Source: Chloroflexota bacterium (GTDB taxonomy: Bacteria; Chloroflexota; Dehalococcoidia; Tepidiformales; Tepidiformaceae). Taken from it: a stretch of 64,000 nucleotides of DNA. The position numbers and the translations under genes are program-made. Numbering within the stretch: the stretch's first letter is position 1; every line of letters begins with the position of its first letter. Positions 43,675 through 50,610 of the stretch are shown piece after piece. Location: positions 248,001 to 312,000 of the forward strand of contig JAPPAK010000006.1 of the NCBI GenBank assembly GCA_026705605.1. Reading direction: 5' to 3'. The notes below the pieces were generated by a model. That model searched no databases and was not told the DNA's origin. It worked only from the letters and a program-made list of their open reading frames with translations.

Positions 43675-44193
43675 CTAGTCGATCAGCGCCGCGATCACGT
43701 CCTCGACGATCGCGTCCGCCTTCTCGCGCATCTCGTCGTCGTTCGCGTCCTGGATCGGATGCGGCACGAAGAGCCGCCGTACCTCCGGCAGCCCCAGCGA
43801 CTCAGCCTGCGCCTCCGCCGCCTCCTCGAACTCGTCCGACGCGATGAACACCGACGGGATTCCGTTGATTTCCAGCCAGGTCGTGTCGTGCACACTGCAC
43901 GTCGTGCACGACCCTCAGTCCGCTAACCCTTCGACGACGAAGTCGGCCTCCTTCGCCAGCTCCTGCTTGAGCGCTTCCGGGGCCGGTTTCGTGAAGGTGG
44001 GCTTGCTGTAGCGCAGCACGTCCACCTCCGGGAGCCGCTCCCGCAGGCGCGCCTCCAGCTGGTCGAGCAGGACGTCGCCCCGGGGCTTCGAGATGTCCAG
44101 CAGCGCGACCGTTCCGCTGATCGCCTCCGGCCGCTTCGTGAGTGAGCGCCGTACCGGGACGCGCTCGTCCGTCGGGTCGAGAATCGTGGTCAT
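43675..44193 (-). CDS. UGSC-family selenoprotein (in-frame UGA = Sec93)
   Basis: Read through one in-frame TGA (43917-43915, codon 93), this is a 172-aa protein. The residues around the TGA read GLAD-U-GSCTTCSVHDTTW, which is the defining U-G-S-C motif of a selenoprotein family first seen in marine metagenomes. Without readthrough the locus looks like a 92-aa protein followed by a separate 72-aa ORF in the same frame, with continuous homology. A hairpin suitable as SECIS follows the TGA. A TATAAT box lies 33 nt before the ATG. The protein is cytoplasmic and probably redox-active, with Sec93, Cys96 and Cys99 close together; its reaction is unknown. It is divergent from a second selenoprotein gene. 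Confidence 0.88.
43886..43911 (-). promoter_or_regulatory. SECIS-like hairpin of the UGSC selenoprotein gene
   Basis: TCGTGCAC (43911-43904) pairs perfectly with GTGCACGA (43893-43886). The 10-nt loop begins with G and can close further by two A-T/C-G pairs. The stem starts 3 nt after the TGA, so the loop is 11-14 nt downstream, slightly closer than the usual bacterial SECIS spacing. Confidence 0.6.
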
Positions 44194-44226
44194 GGGCGCC
44201 CTCCCCGAGAGTCCGCGAGTGGCCTG

Positions 44227-44232
44227 ATTATA
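44227..44232 (-). promoter_or_regulatory. TATAAT -10 box of the UGSC selenoprotein gene
   Basis: A consensus TATAAT on the minus strand lies 33 nt before the ATG, with a GGGGAGGG-like ribosome-binding site in the leader. No clear -35 was seen. Confidence 0.55.
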
Positions 44233-44323
44233 GCGCCGCTCCCACCGCTCAGGACGCTACACTGGTCGCAGGTCCGATAGCCGGGGGCCAACAGCTAACA
44301 GCCCCGACATGGAGGTGCTTCCC

Positions 44324-44575
44324 ATGGCTCAGCACAACCTGGCGATCTCGATCGAATACTGCGTCCCCTGAGACTACACCGCACGGGCCGCGTGGACGGC
44401 CCAGGAACTCCTCGCCAAGTTCGCCGAGCAAACCGCCTCCCTCACCCTCATCCCCGGAGATACGGGCGCCTTCGAGGTCCAGGTCGATGGCGACCTCGTC
44501 TACTCGAAGCAGGCAGAGGGCCGCTTCCCCGAGATGAAAGAGCTGGAGGATGCAATCGCCGCCCGACTCCCGTAG
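44324..44575 (+). CDS. SelW/Rdx-family selenoprotein (in-frame UGA = Sec16)
   Basis: 83-aa thioredoxin-like protein if the TGA at 44369-44371 is read as selenocysteine. The sequence SIEYCVP-U-DYTARAAW gives the C-x-x-U motif (Cys13, Sec16) at the place used by SelW, SelT and Rdx proteins. The rest fits the family: LTLIPGDTGAFEVQVDGDL and SKQAEGRFPEMKELEDAI. GGAGG lies 8 nt before the ATG; an in-frame ATG at 44309 would overlap it. A bacterial SECIS-type hairpin follows the TGA. Rdx proteins are redox proteins, probably acting with glutathione- or thioredoxin-like partners. The gene is followed 39 nt later by a NIPSNAP-like gene and is divergent from the UGSC gene. Confidence 0.9.
44385..44402 (+). 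promoter_or_regulatory. SECIS element of the SelW/Rdx gene
   Basis: GGGCCG (44385-44390) pairs with CGGCCC (44397-44402) around the 6-nt loop CGTGGA. The apical loop begins 20 nt after the TGA and has G in its second position, both features expected of bacterial SECIS elements. Confidence 0.75.
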
Positions 44576-44614
44576 ATCAGGCCAACAGCAAAGCGCGAAA
44601 CCGGAGGTTTCCCA

Positions 44615-44953
44615 ATGCCTTTCATGCTCGTTCGCCTGGAGTGCAAGTACGGCAAGACCCAGGAATTCCAGGAGATCATGTCGCACCTCGTGCCCGTCCT
44701 CGAAAAGAACGGCTGGCGACTGCACGGCGCCTACCAGAACAGCATCGGGCGCCTGAACCGCTGCTACGACCTCTGGGAGATGCCCGACGCCAACGCCGTT
44801 CGGTCGGTGCTCGAAGTCGCCGGCAAGGATCCGGAGTTCAGTGAGTGGTCGAAGGGGCTCGGCGACTGCCTCGAAGAGGAGGAGCTGGAGTTCATGAACG
44901 AGCTGCCCTACTCCATCGAGGCGCGGGAGCGCCGTGCCGCGGCGGAGGGCTGA
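44615..44953 (+). CDS. NIPSNAP-like dimeric alpha-beta barrel protein
   Basis: 112-aa protein with the ferredoxin-like fold expected of NIPSNAP/EthD-type proteins: MLVRLECKYGKTQEFQEIM, WRLHGAYQNSIGRLNRCYDLWE and a C-terminal helix. GGAGG lies 7 nt before the ATG. It follows the SelW-like gene in the same direction and may be co-expressed. Such proteins often act as small dimeric binding proteins or monooxygenase-like accessories; function here is not known. Confidence 0.75.
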   Translation: MPFMLVRLECKYGKTQEFQEIMSHLVPVLEKNGWRLHGAYQNSIGRLNRCYDLWEMPDANAVRSVLEVAGKDPEFSEWSKGLGDCLEEEELEFMNELPYSIEARERRAAAEG

Positions 44954-45010
44954 CCTGCAGGGAGACGCAGAAGCTTTAGCTTTCGTCGCGGTTACGGAGT
45001 GCCGCGGTCT

Positions 45011-45016
45011 TACACT
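45011..45016 (+). promoter_or_regulatory. TACACT -10-like box, 8 nt before dCTP deaminase ATG
   Basis: TACACT ends 8 nt before the start codon with no Shine-Dalgarno, a leaderless arrangement. Confidence 0.45.
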
Positions 45017-45024
45017 CGCCCGGC

Positions 45025-46233
45025 ATGTCTGAGGGAGTGGACGTGTCCCACCAGATTGAGCCTACCGAGGGGGAGCAGGCCGCCGCTCCGTGGTGCCCGC
45101 CGCCCCCCGCGGAGCCCATCTGGCCCGAGACCTGGGACCTGCCCCCCGGCGTCGTTCCCCGCCAGACCCTGCGCGAAGCGGAGCGCCTCGGCATCCTCAC
45201 CACCACCGCCGTCGAGATCCCCGAGAGCGGCTTCCAGCCCGCCAGCCTCGACCTCCTCCTCGGTCCCACCGCTTACCGCATCGGCTCCAGCTTCCTCCCA
45301 GGCGACTGCACCGTTCGCGAGCGCCTCACCGACCTCCAGATCGACAAGGGCATCGACATTCGTAACGGCGGCATCCTCGAACCGAAGCGCCCCTACCTCA
45401 TCCCACTCATGGAAGGCCTCCGGCTGCCCGACAACGTCCGCGCCTTCACCAACCCCAAGAGCTCCACGGGCCGCGTCGACATCTTCACCCGCGTCGTCAC
45501 CGACTACTCCCACCGCTTCGACGACATCGCTCCCGGCTACCAGGGCGCCCTCTGGCTCGAGGTGTTCTCCCGCTCGTTCCTCGTGAAGGTGCACGCGGGC
45601 ATGGCCCTCAACCAGCTCCGCTTCATCGTCGAGGACCCCTCGGGCGCTGAGGCGCCTCCCTCCCTCCCGCCGTCCGCCCCCGAGACCGTGCGGATCCAGC
45701 TTCGCCCGTCGCCCGAAGAGCCGGACGCCGGCGACGGCGACGGCGGGGTCATGCCCGTCGGCTTCAAGGCGAGGCGCAACAGCGCCCTCCTCGACCTGGC
45801 CAACAGGGACCACGACCCACGCGAGTTCTGGGAAGCCATCTGGCCCGCCAACCAGCTCGTGCTCGAACCCGAGGAGTTCTACCTCCTCCGTTCCCGGGAG
45901 CAGATCGCGATCCCCGCCGAGCTCGCCGCCGAGATGGTTCCCTTCGACCCCACCAGCGGCGAGCTTCGCACGCACTACGCCGGGTTCTTCGATCCCGGCT
46001 TCGGCGCCGGCGTCCCCAACGGGCTGCCCGCTGTCCTTGAGGTGCGCGCCCATGACGTGCCCTTCATGCTCGAAGACGGCCAGGAAGTCGCCACCCTCCG
46101 CTACCAGCAGCTCGCCGGTCCGCCGGACCGCCTCTACGGCCGCGATGCCGGCTCCCACTACGGCGACGAGCGCCAGTGGCGCTTCCTCAGCAAGCACTTC
46201 CGCTCGTGGGGCCAGCTCCCCCTGCGCTTCTAG
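45025..46233 (+). CDS. 2'-deoxycytidine 5'-triphosphate deaminase (two-domain type)
   Basis: 402-aa protein of the dCTP deaminase/dUTPase superfamily, about twice the length of ordinary Dcd. The first half has FTNPKSSTGRVDIFTRVVTD and LWLEVFSRSFLVKVHAGMAL; after an acidic, Pro-rich linker (about residues 205-240) the second half has HYAGFFDPGFGAG and LEVRAHDVPFMLEDGQEVA, the DPGF and glutamate motifs of the family. This two-domain form (DCD_N type) is best known from Alphaproteobacteria. It would make dUTP from dCTP for thymidylate supply, which fits ThyX at 39 kb. TACACT supports the start. Confidence 0.85.
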   Translation: MSEGVDVSHQIEPTEGEQAAAPWCPPPPAEPIWPETWDLPPGVVPRQTLREAERLGILTTTAVEIPESGFQPASLDLLLGPTAYRIGSSFLPGDCTVRERLTDLQIDKGIDIRNGGILEPKRPYLIPLMEGLRLPDNVRAFTNPKSSTGRVDIFTRVVTDYSHRFDDIAPGYQGALWLEVFSRSFLVKVHAGMALNQLRFIVEDPSGAEAPPSLPPSAPETVRIQLRPSPEEPDAGDGDGGVMPVGFKARRNSALLDLANRDHDPREFWEAIWPANQLVLEPEEFYLLRSREQIAIPAELAAEMVPFDPTSGELRTHYAGFFDPGFGAGVPNGLPAVLEVRAHDVPFMLEDGQEVATLRYQQLAGPPDRLYGRDAGSHYGDERQWRFLSKHFRSWGQLPLRF

Positions 46234-46307
46234 CCTCCCCACCCCGCCGCCGGTGCCGCTCCCGCCTCCGGAGCGATAGACTGAGCGTTCACGTTTTGGA
46301 GCGCAGC

Positions 46308-47201
46308 ATGTCCACGATCGGCCGACTCCTTACCGCCATGGTTACCCCCTACACCGCCGGGGGCGAGGTCGACTACGCCCTGGCCCGCCGCCTCGCCGCC
46401 TCCCTCGTCCGCGCCGGAAACGAAGGCGTCGTCGTGACCGGCACCACCGGCGAGTCTCCCCTCCTGAGCGACGACGAGAAGGCTCGCCTCTGGGAGGAGA
46501 CCAAGCAGGAGCTCGGCGATGGCGGCACCGTCGTCGCCGGCGCCGGCACCAACGACACCCACCACTCCGTCAAGCTCGCGAAGCGCGCCGAGGCCGCCGG
46601 CGCAGACGCCATCCTTGCCGTCGCGCCCTACTACATCCGCCCGCCCCAGGCCGGCATCATTGAGCACTTCCGCCAGATCGCCGAGAGCACCAGCCTACCC
46701 GTGATTGTCTACAACGTGCCCGGCCGCACCGGCGTCAATCTCACCGTCGATACGCTCCTGCAGCTCGCCGAGATTCCGAACATCGCCGGCAACAAGGAGG
46801 CCAACGGCGACCTCCATGCCACCGCCCGCGTGCTGGAGGAGAAGCCCGACTTCCGCATCTGGAGCGGCAACGACAACGACAACTTCCACCTCTGGGCCAT
46901 GGGCGCCTACGGGGCCATCAGCGTCACCGCCCACATCGTCGCCGGACGCCAGCGCGCCATGCTCGACCACGTCCTCGCCGGCGATCTCGCCGCCGCCGCC
47001 GACATCCACCGCCCGCTCGTGCCCCTCACCGACGCCTGCTTCCTCAACGGCAGCCCCAGCACCATCCGCTACGTCCTCCGCCAGCTTGGCGTCGATATCG
47101 GCGCCCCGCGCCTCCCCGTTGTCGAGCCCGACGAGGCCGTCGGCGCGAAGGTCATGGCCGAGGTGAATCGCCACCAGCTCGATACCTTCACCGTGAGCTG
47201 A
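46308..47201 (+). CDS. dapA: 4-hydroxy-tetrahydrodipicolinate synthase
   Basis: TIM-barrel class I aldolase of 297 aa that condenses pyruvate with aspartate semialdehyde in lysine and diaminopimelate synthesis. GTTGES (residues 45-50) is the Thr pair loop, VYNVPGRTGVNL contains Tyr135 and Arg140, and NIAGNKEANGD has the Schiff-base Lys163. The start has GGAG upstream and removes an upstream in-frame extension. The DHDPS/NAL family includes other aldolases, but these residues match the DapA group well. It is flanked by dCTP deaminase and a RodZ-like gene. Confidence 0.9.
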   Translation: MSTIGRLLTAMVTPYTAGGEVDYALARRLAASLVRAGNEGVVVTGTTGESPLLSDDEKARLWEETKQELGDGGTVVAGAGTNDTHHSVKLAKRAEAAGADAILAVAPYYIRPPQAGIIEHFRQIAESTSLPVIVYNVPGRTGVNLTVDTLLQLAEIPNIAGNKEANGDLHATARVLEEKPDFRIWSGNDNDNFHLWAMGAYGAISVTAHIVAGRQRAMLDHVLAGDLAAAADIHRPLVPLTDACFLNGSPSTIRYVLRQLGVDIGAPRLPVVEPDEAVGAKVMAEVNRHQLDTFTVS

Positions 47202-47292
47202 GGCGGATCCGGACGGCCCCGCGGCGAGCCTTCTTCCCGTGTTTGGCTCCCCTTGCCCCTGAGTGTTACCGTCCCCCCTCTGGAGTGGCGCG

Positions 47293-48069
47293 ATGAGCGG
47301 CCTCGGCATCGGTGAGCGGCTGATCGAGGCTCGCGAGCAGCGCGGCCTTTCCCTCGAAGACGCCGAGCGCGATACCCGGATCTCCCGCCGCTACCTCCAG
47401 GCCCTCGAGGACGAGCGCTTCGACATCATCCCCGCGCCCGTCTATGCGCGGGGCTTCCTCCGCTCCTACTCCCAGTACCTTGGCGTCGAGACGGCTCCGC
47501 TGCTGGCGCGCTTTCCCCAGGACACCCCCACGCCCGGCTCCCCTGCCCGCCAGCCGAGCCAGGAGGACCGCTCCGGTCGCGGCCCCTCCGCCCTCTTCGG
47601 TTCGCGCGTCCCCGAGGAACCCATGATCGGCGTCGACATCGGCGTCGCCATCCCCACCCGCCGTATCGGCGCGGGCCCCACCTCCATCGCCCGTACCGGA
47701 ATCATCGCCGCCGTTGCCATCGGCGTCACCGCGCTCGTCGTCGTCCTCGCGATTGTCATCGCCAACACCGGCGCCGGGAACGGCGAAAACGGGCTCACCT
47801 CCTCTCCCAACCCCACGTCCACCGCCGAAGCCACGGCGGATACGGCTGCCAGCGGCCTCGATGTCCAGCGCGGCGTCGTGCCCGACGTTATCGGTCAGCC
47901 TGAGGACATCGCCCGCCGCGCCGTCGAGGAGGCCGGTTTCGTCGTGACCGTCGTGACCGATCGCAACGAGCAGTACCCCCGTGGAACCGTCTTCGAGCAG
48001 GCCCCCACGGCCGGTGTCGAGCAGGAGCCCGGGCGTGGCGTCTTCATCGCCGTGAGCGAGGGCCCGTAG
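47293..48069 (+). CDS. RodZ-like helix-turn-helix protein with PASTA domain
   Basis: 258-aa bitopic membrane protein. The N-terminal HTH_25 domain reads IGERLIEAREQRGLSLEDAE and YLQALEDERFDIIPAPVYARG, as in RodZ. A Pro/Ser-rich linker leads to one membrane helix (about residues 137-158, IIAAVAIGVTALVVVLAIV), then an external low-complexity linker and a PASTA-like domain (VPDVIGQPEDIARRAVEEAG to the end). RodZ links cell shape to MreB; PASTA domains bind cell-wall fragments or muropeptides. The fusion suggests a cell-envelope sensor or scaffold. GGAG precedes the start. Confidence 0.85.
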   Translation: MSGLGIGERLIEAREQRGLSLEDAERDTRISRRYLQALEDERFDIIPAPVYARGFLRSYSQYLGVETAPLLARFPQDTPTPGSPARQPSQEDRSGRGPSALFGSRVPEEPMIGVDIGVAIPTRRIGAGPTSIARTGIIAAVAIGVTALVVVLAIVIANTGAGNGENGLTSSPNPTSTAEATADTAASGLDVQRGVVPDVIGQPEDIARRAVEEAGFVVTVVTDRNEQYPRGTVFEQAPTAGVEQEPGRGVFIAVSEGP

Positions 48070-48094
48070 AGGATTCCGTAGCAGGCCCAGCCGT

Positions 48095-48100
48095 TAGCAT
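48095..48100 (+). promoter_or_regulatory. TAGCAT -10-like box, 6 nt before aminotransferase ATG
   Basis: TAGCAT in the 37-bp gap after the RodZ-like gene, spaced 6 nt from ATG. Confidence 0.4.
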
Positions 48101-48106
48101 GGGCCA

Positions 48107-49282
48107 ATGACCGAGATTCCTTCCCTTGATCCCCCCAAGCGCGTCCTCATGGGCCCCGGCCCCAGCGGCGCCGATACGAGCGTGCTTGCCGCCATGGGGC
48201 TCCCGCTCCTCGGCCACCTCGACCCCGAGTTCATCCGCATCATGGACGAGTGCCAGCAGATGATGCGGCAGGTACTCCGCACCGAGAACGAGGTCACCCT
48301 CGCCACGCCCGGCACCGGCACCAGCGGCATGGAAGCGACCGTGATGAACCTGCTCCAGCCGGGCGACCGCGCCATCATCGGTATCTGCGGCTACTTCGGT
48401 GACCGCATCTCCCAGATGGCCGCCCGCACCGGCGCCGAGGTCACCATCGTGACCGCCCCCTGGGGCTCCCCCATCCCCCCCGAGGCCATCGAGCGCGAGC
48501 TCCGCGCCGCCCCCACCAAGCTCGTCGCCGTCGTCCACGCCGAGACATCCACCGGCGTCCGCCAGCCCGTCGAAGCCATCTCCGCGCTCTGCAAGGAACA
48601 CGGCGCCCTCCTGCTCCTCGATTGCGTCACCTCCCTCGGCGGCGTGCCCGTCGAGATCGACGAGTGGGGCGTCGACGCCGCCTACTCGGGCACGCAGAAG
48701 TGCCTCTCCGCGCCTCCCGGCGCCTCCCCCGTCACCCTCTCCCCCGCCGCCTGGAGCGCCATCCAGGCCCGCGAGGCGCCCTCCAACAGCTGGTACCTCG
48801 ACCTCAACCTCCTCGAGGCCTACTGGGACAGCCGCCGCGCCTACCACCATACCTCCCCCATCTCCATGACCTACGCCCTCCACCGCGCCCTCGCCCTCGT
48901 CCTCGAAGAGGGCCTCGAGAGCCGCTGGCACCGCCACGAGAGCAACGGCCGCGCCCTCCAGGCCGGGCTTGAGGCGATGGGGCTAACCCTTCACGCCGAT
49001 GCCGACCACCGCCTCCCCGTCCTCACCACCGTGCGCATCCCCGAAGGCATCACCGACACCGATATCCGTGGCGCCCTCCTGCAGCGCTTCGGTATCGAGG
49101 TCGGCGGCGGCATCGGCGAGCTGGGCGGTCGTATCTGGCGAGTGGGTCTCATGGGCGAATCGTCGACCGCCGGCAACGTGCTCTTCTTCCTTGCCTCCCT
49201 GGGGCGGTTGCTGCGCGAACACGGCTTCCAGGCAGATGTTGGCGCCGCGCTCGACGTGGCTGCCTCCCGCCTCGACTCATGA
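48107..49282 (+). CDS. class V aminotransferase (alanine/serine-glyoxylate type)
   Basis: PLP-dependent aminotransferase, 391 aa, of the alanine-glyoxylate/serine-pyruvate group. MGPGPSGADTSVLAAM at the start, TPGTGTSGMEATVMNL, VHAETSTGVRQP and LLLLDCVTSLGG are all characteristic, and the PLP lysine lies in YSGTQKCLSAPPG at about residue 200. It would transfer an amino group from alanine or serine to glyoxylate, or act in serine metabolism or photorespiration-like salvage. The stop overlaps the next gene's start by 4 nt. Confidence 0.93.
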   Translation: MTEIPSLDPPKRVLMGPGPSGADTSVLAAMGLPLLGHLDPEFIRIMDECQQMMRQVLRTENEVTLATPGTGTSGMEATVMNLLQPGDRAIIGICGYFGDRISQMAARTGAEVTIVTAPWGSPIPPEAIERELRAAPTKLVAVVHAETSTGVRQPVEAISALCKEHGALLLLDCVTSLGGVPVEIDEWGVDAAYSGTQKCLSAPPGASPVTLSPAAWSAIQAREAPSNSWYLDLNLLEAYWDSRRAYHHTSPISMTYALHRALALVLEEGLESRWHRHESNGRALQAGLEAMGLTLHADADHRLPVLTTVRIPEGITDTDIRGALLQRFGIEVGGGIGELGGRIWRVGLMGESSTAGNVLFFLASLGRLLREHGFQADVGAALDVAASRLDS

Positions 49283-50610
49283 CCCCTGGCCCGCGGCGAC
49301 CGCTTCTGCTCGTCGCGGGCCTGTTCGCGGGCGCTGTCCTGCTGGCCTGTGGCGGTTCCTCCATGCCGGACCGGCCGCCTCCCGCAACCGGCTCCCCCTC
49401 CCCCCAACCCGCCTCAACCCCGGCCGCAACTGCTGACGGCACTCCCGCCGCCACGGGAACCGCGGCGGTCGCCACCTCTTCGCCTCGTCCGACCGAGACC
49501 TCCGACCTGCCGGACGAACCCCCCGCCGCCGTCCTCGTCCCCGCCTTCCCCGGCCTCCCCGAGTACGAGCGCCCCATCGACCTCGTCCACCTCCCCGCCC
49601 ACAACCTCGTCCTGATCGTGCTGCAGGAAGGACGGGTCCTCGGCGTTCCCCCGGATGGTCCCTACGACGCGCCGCACACCGTTCACGACCAGCGCCAGAT
49701 CACCACATGCTGCAATGAGGATGGCCTGCTCTCCATCGCCCTGGACCCGGACTTCGCCACGAACGGCTACGTCTACGCCTTCTACAGTGCGGCCGAGCCG
49801 CGGGGCGTGAGCCGCCTCTCGCGCTTTGCCACGACCGGCCAGGGCGAGACGTTTGCGTTCGATTCCGCCAGCGAATTGACCCTCTTCGAGGTCGGTCAGC
49901 CGTACGTCAATCACAACGGCGGAACCGTCCTCTTCGGACCCGACGGCATGCTCTACCTCGGCCTCGGCGATGGCGGCGCCGCCAACGACCCCCACGGCCA
50001 CGGCCAGAACCTCCGAACCCACCTCAGCACGATCATCCGCATCGACGTGCGCAACGCGACGAGGGACGAGCCCTACACCATCCCCCCCGACAACCCCTTC
50101 CTCGACCAGGACGGCGTCCTCCCCGAGATCTGGGCCTACGGCCTGCGAAACCCCTGGCGCATGAGCTTCGACCGCGAGACCGGCCTCCTCTGGGCAGGCG
50201 ACGTCGGCCAGAACGATGTCGAAGAGGTCAGCATCATCGAGCGGGGAGGGAATTACGGCTGGAAGACCATGGAGGGTTCTCGCTGCTTCCATCCCGAGAC
50301 GGGCTGCGACCGCAGCGGCCTCACCCTCCCCGTCTGGGAATACTCTCACGACGTCGGCTGCTCCATCACGGGGGGGCTCGTCTACCGCGGCGAGGCCATT
50401 CCCGCCCTGTACGGCTGGTACGTGTACACCGACTACTGCACCGGACACATCACGGCCATCCACGCCGAAACCGCCGCCACCCGCGGCTTTGTCGAGCCCA
50501 TTGTCCTCTGGGACAAAGGCCCGATCGAAGCCGTCTCCTTCGCCGAAGACGCCGACGGCGAACTCTATTTCGTCACGTTCCGGGGGATCTTCCGGATCGT
50601 CGCCCCGTAG
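49279..50610 (+). CDS. PQQ-dependent sugar dehydrogenase-like lipoprotein
   Basis: 443-aa exported protein. The signal sequence ends in a lipobox-like LLAC (Cys24) and is followed by a Pro/Thr/Ala-rich linker to about residue 80. The rest is a beta-propeller of the glucose/sorbosone dehydrogenase family (GSDH): GLLSIALDPDFATNGYVYAF, HNGGTVLFGPDGMLYLGLGD, EIWAYGLRNPWRMSFD and AGDVGQNDVEEVS. Members oxidise aldose sugars with PQQ at the cell surface, though several lack activity. It is coupled to the aminotransferase gene and its 3' end overlaps the convergent SDR gene by 38 bp. Confidence 0.9.
   Translation: MTPGPRRPLLLVAGLFAGAVLLACGGSSMPDRPPPATGSPSPQPASTPAATADGTPAATGTAAVATSSPRPTETSDLPDEPPAAVLVPAFPGLPEYERPIDLVHLPAHNLVLIVLQEGRVLGVPPDGPYDAPHTVHDQRQITTCCNEDGLLSIALDPDFATNGYVYAFYSAAEPRGVSRLSRFATTGQGETFAFDSASELTLFEVGQPYVNHNGGTVLFGPDGMLYLGLGDGGAANDPHGHGQNLRTHLSTIIRIDVRNATRDEPYTIPPDNPFLDQDGVLPEIWAYGLRNPWRMSFDRETGLLWAGDVGQNDVEEVSIIERGGNYGWKTMEGSRCFHPETGCDRSGLTLPVWEYSHDVGCSITGGLVYRGEAIPALYGWYVYTDYCTGHITAIHAETAATRGFVEPIVLWDKGPIEAVSFAEDADGELYFVTFRGIFRIVAP

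Noticed and set aside
43675-43893. Separate 72-aa gene starting MHDTTWLEING
   Set aside because: It is the in-frame continuation of the upstream ORF through a Sec TGA. The UGSC motif spans the junction, and no separate start signal is present.
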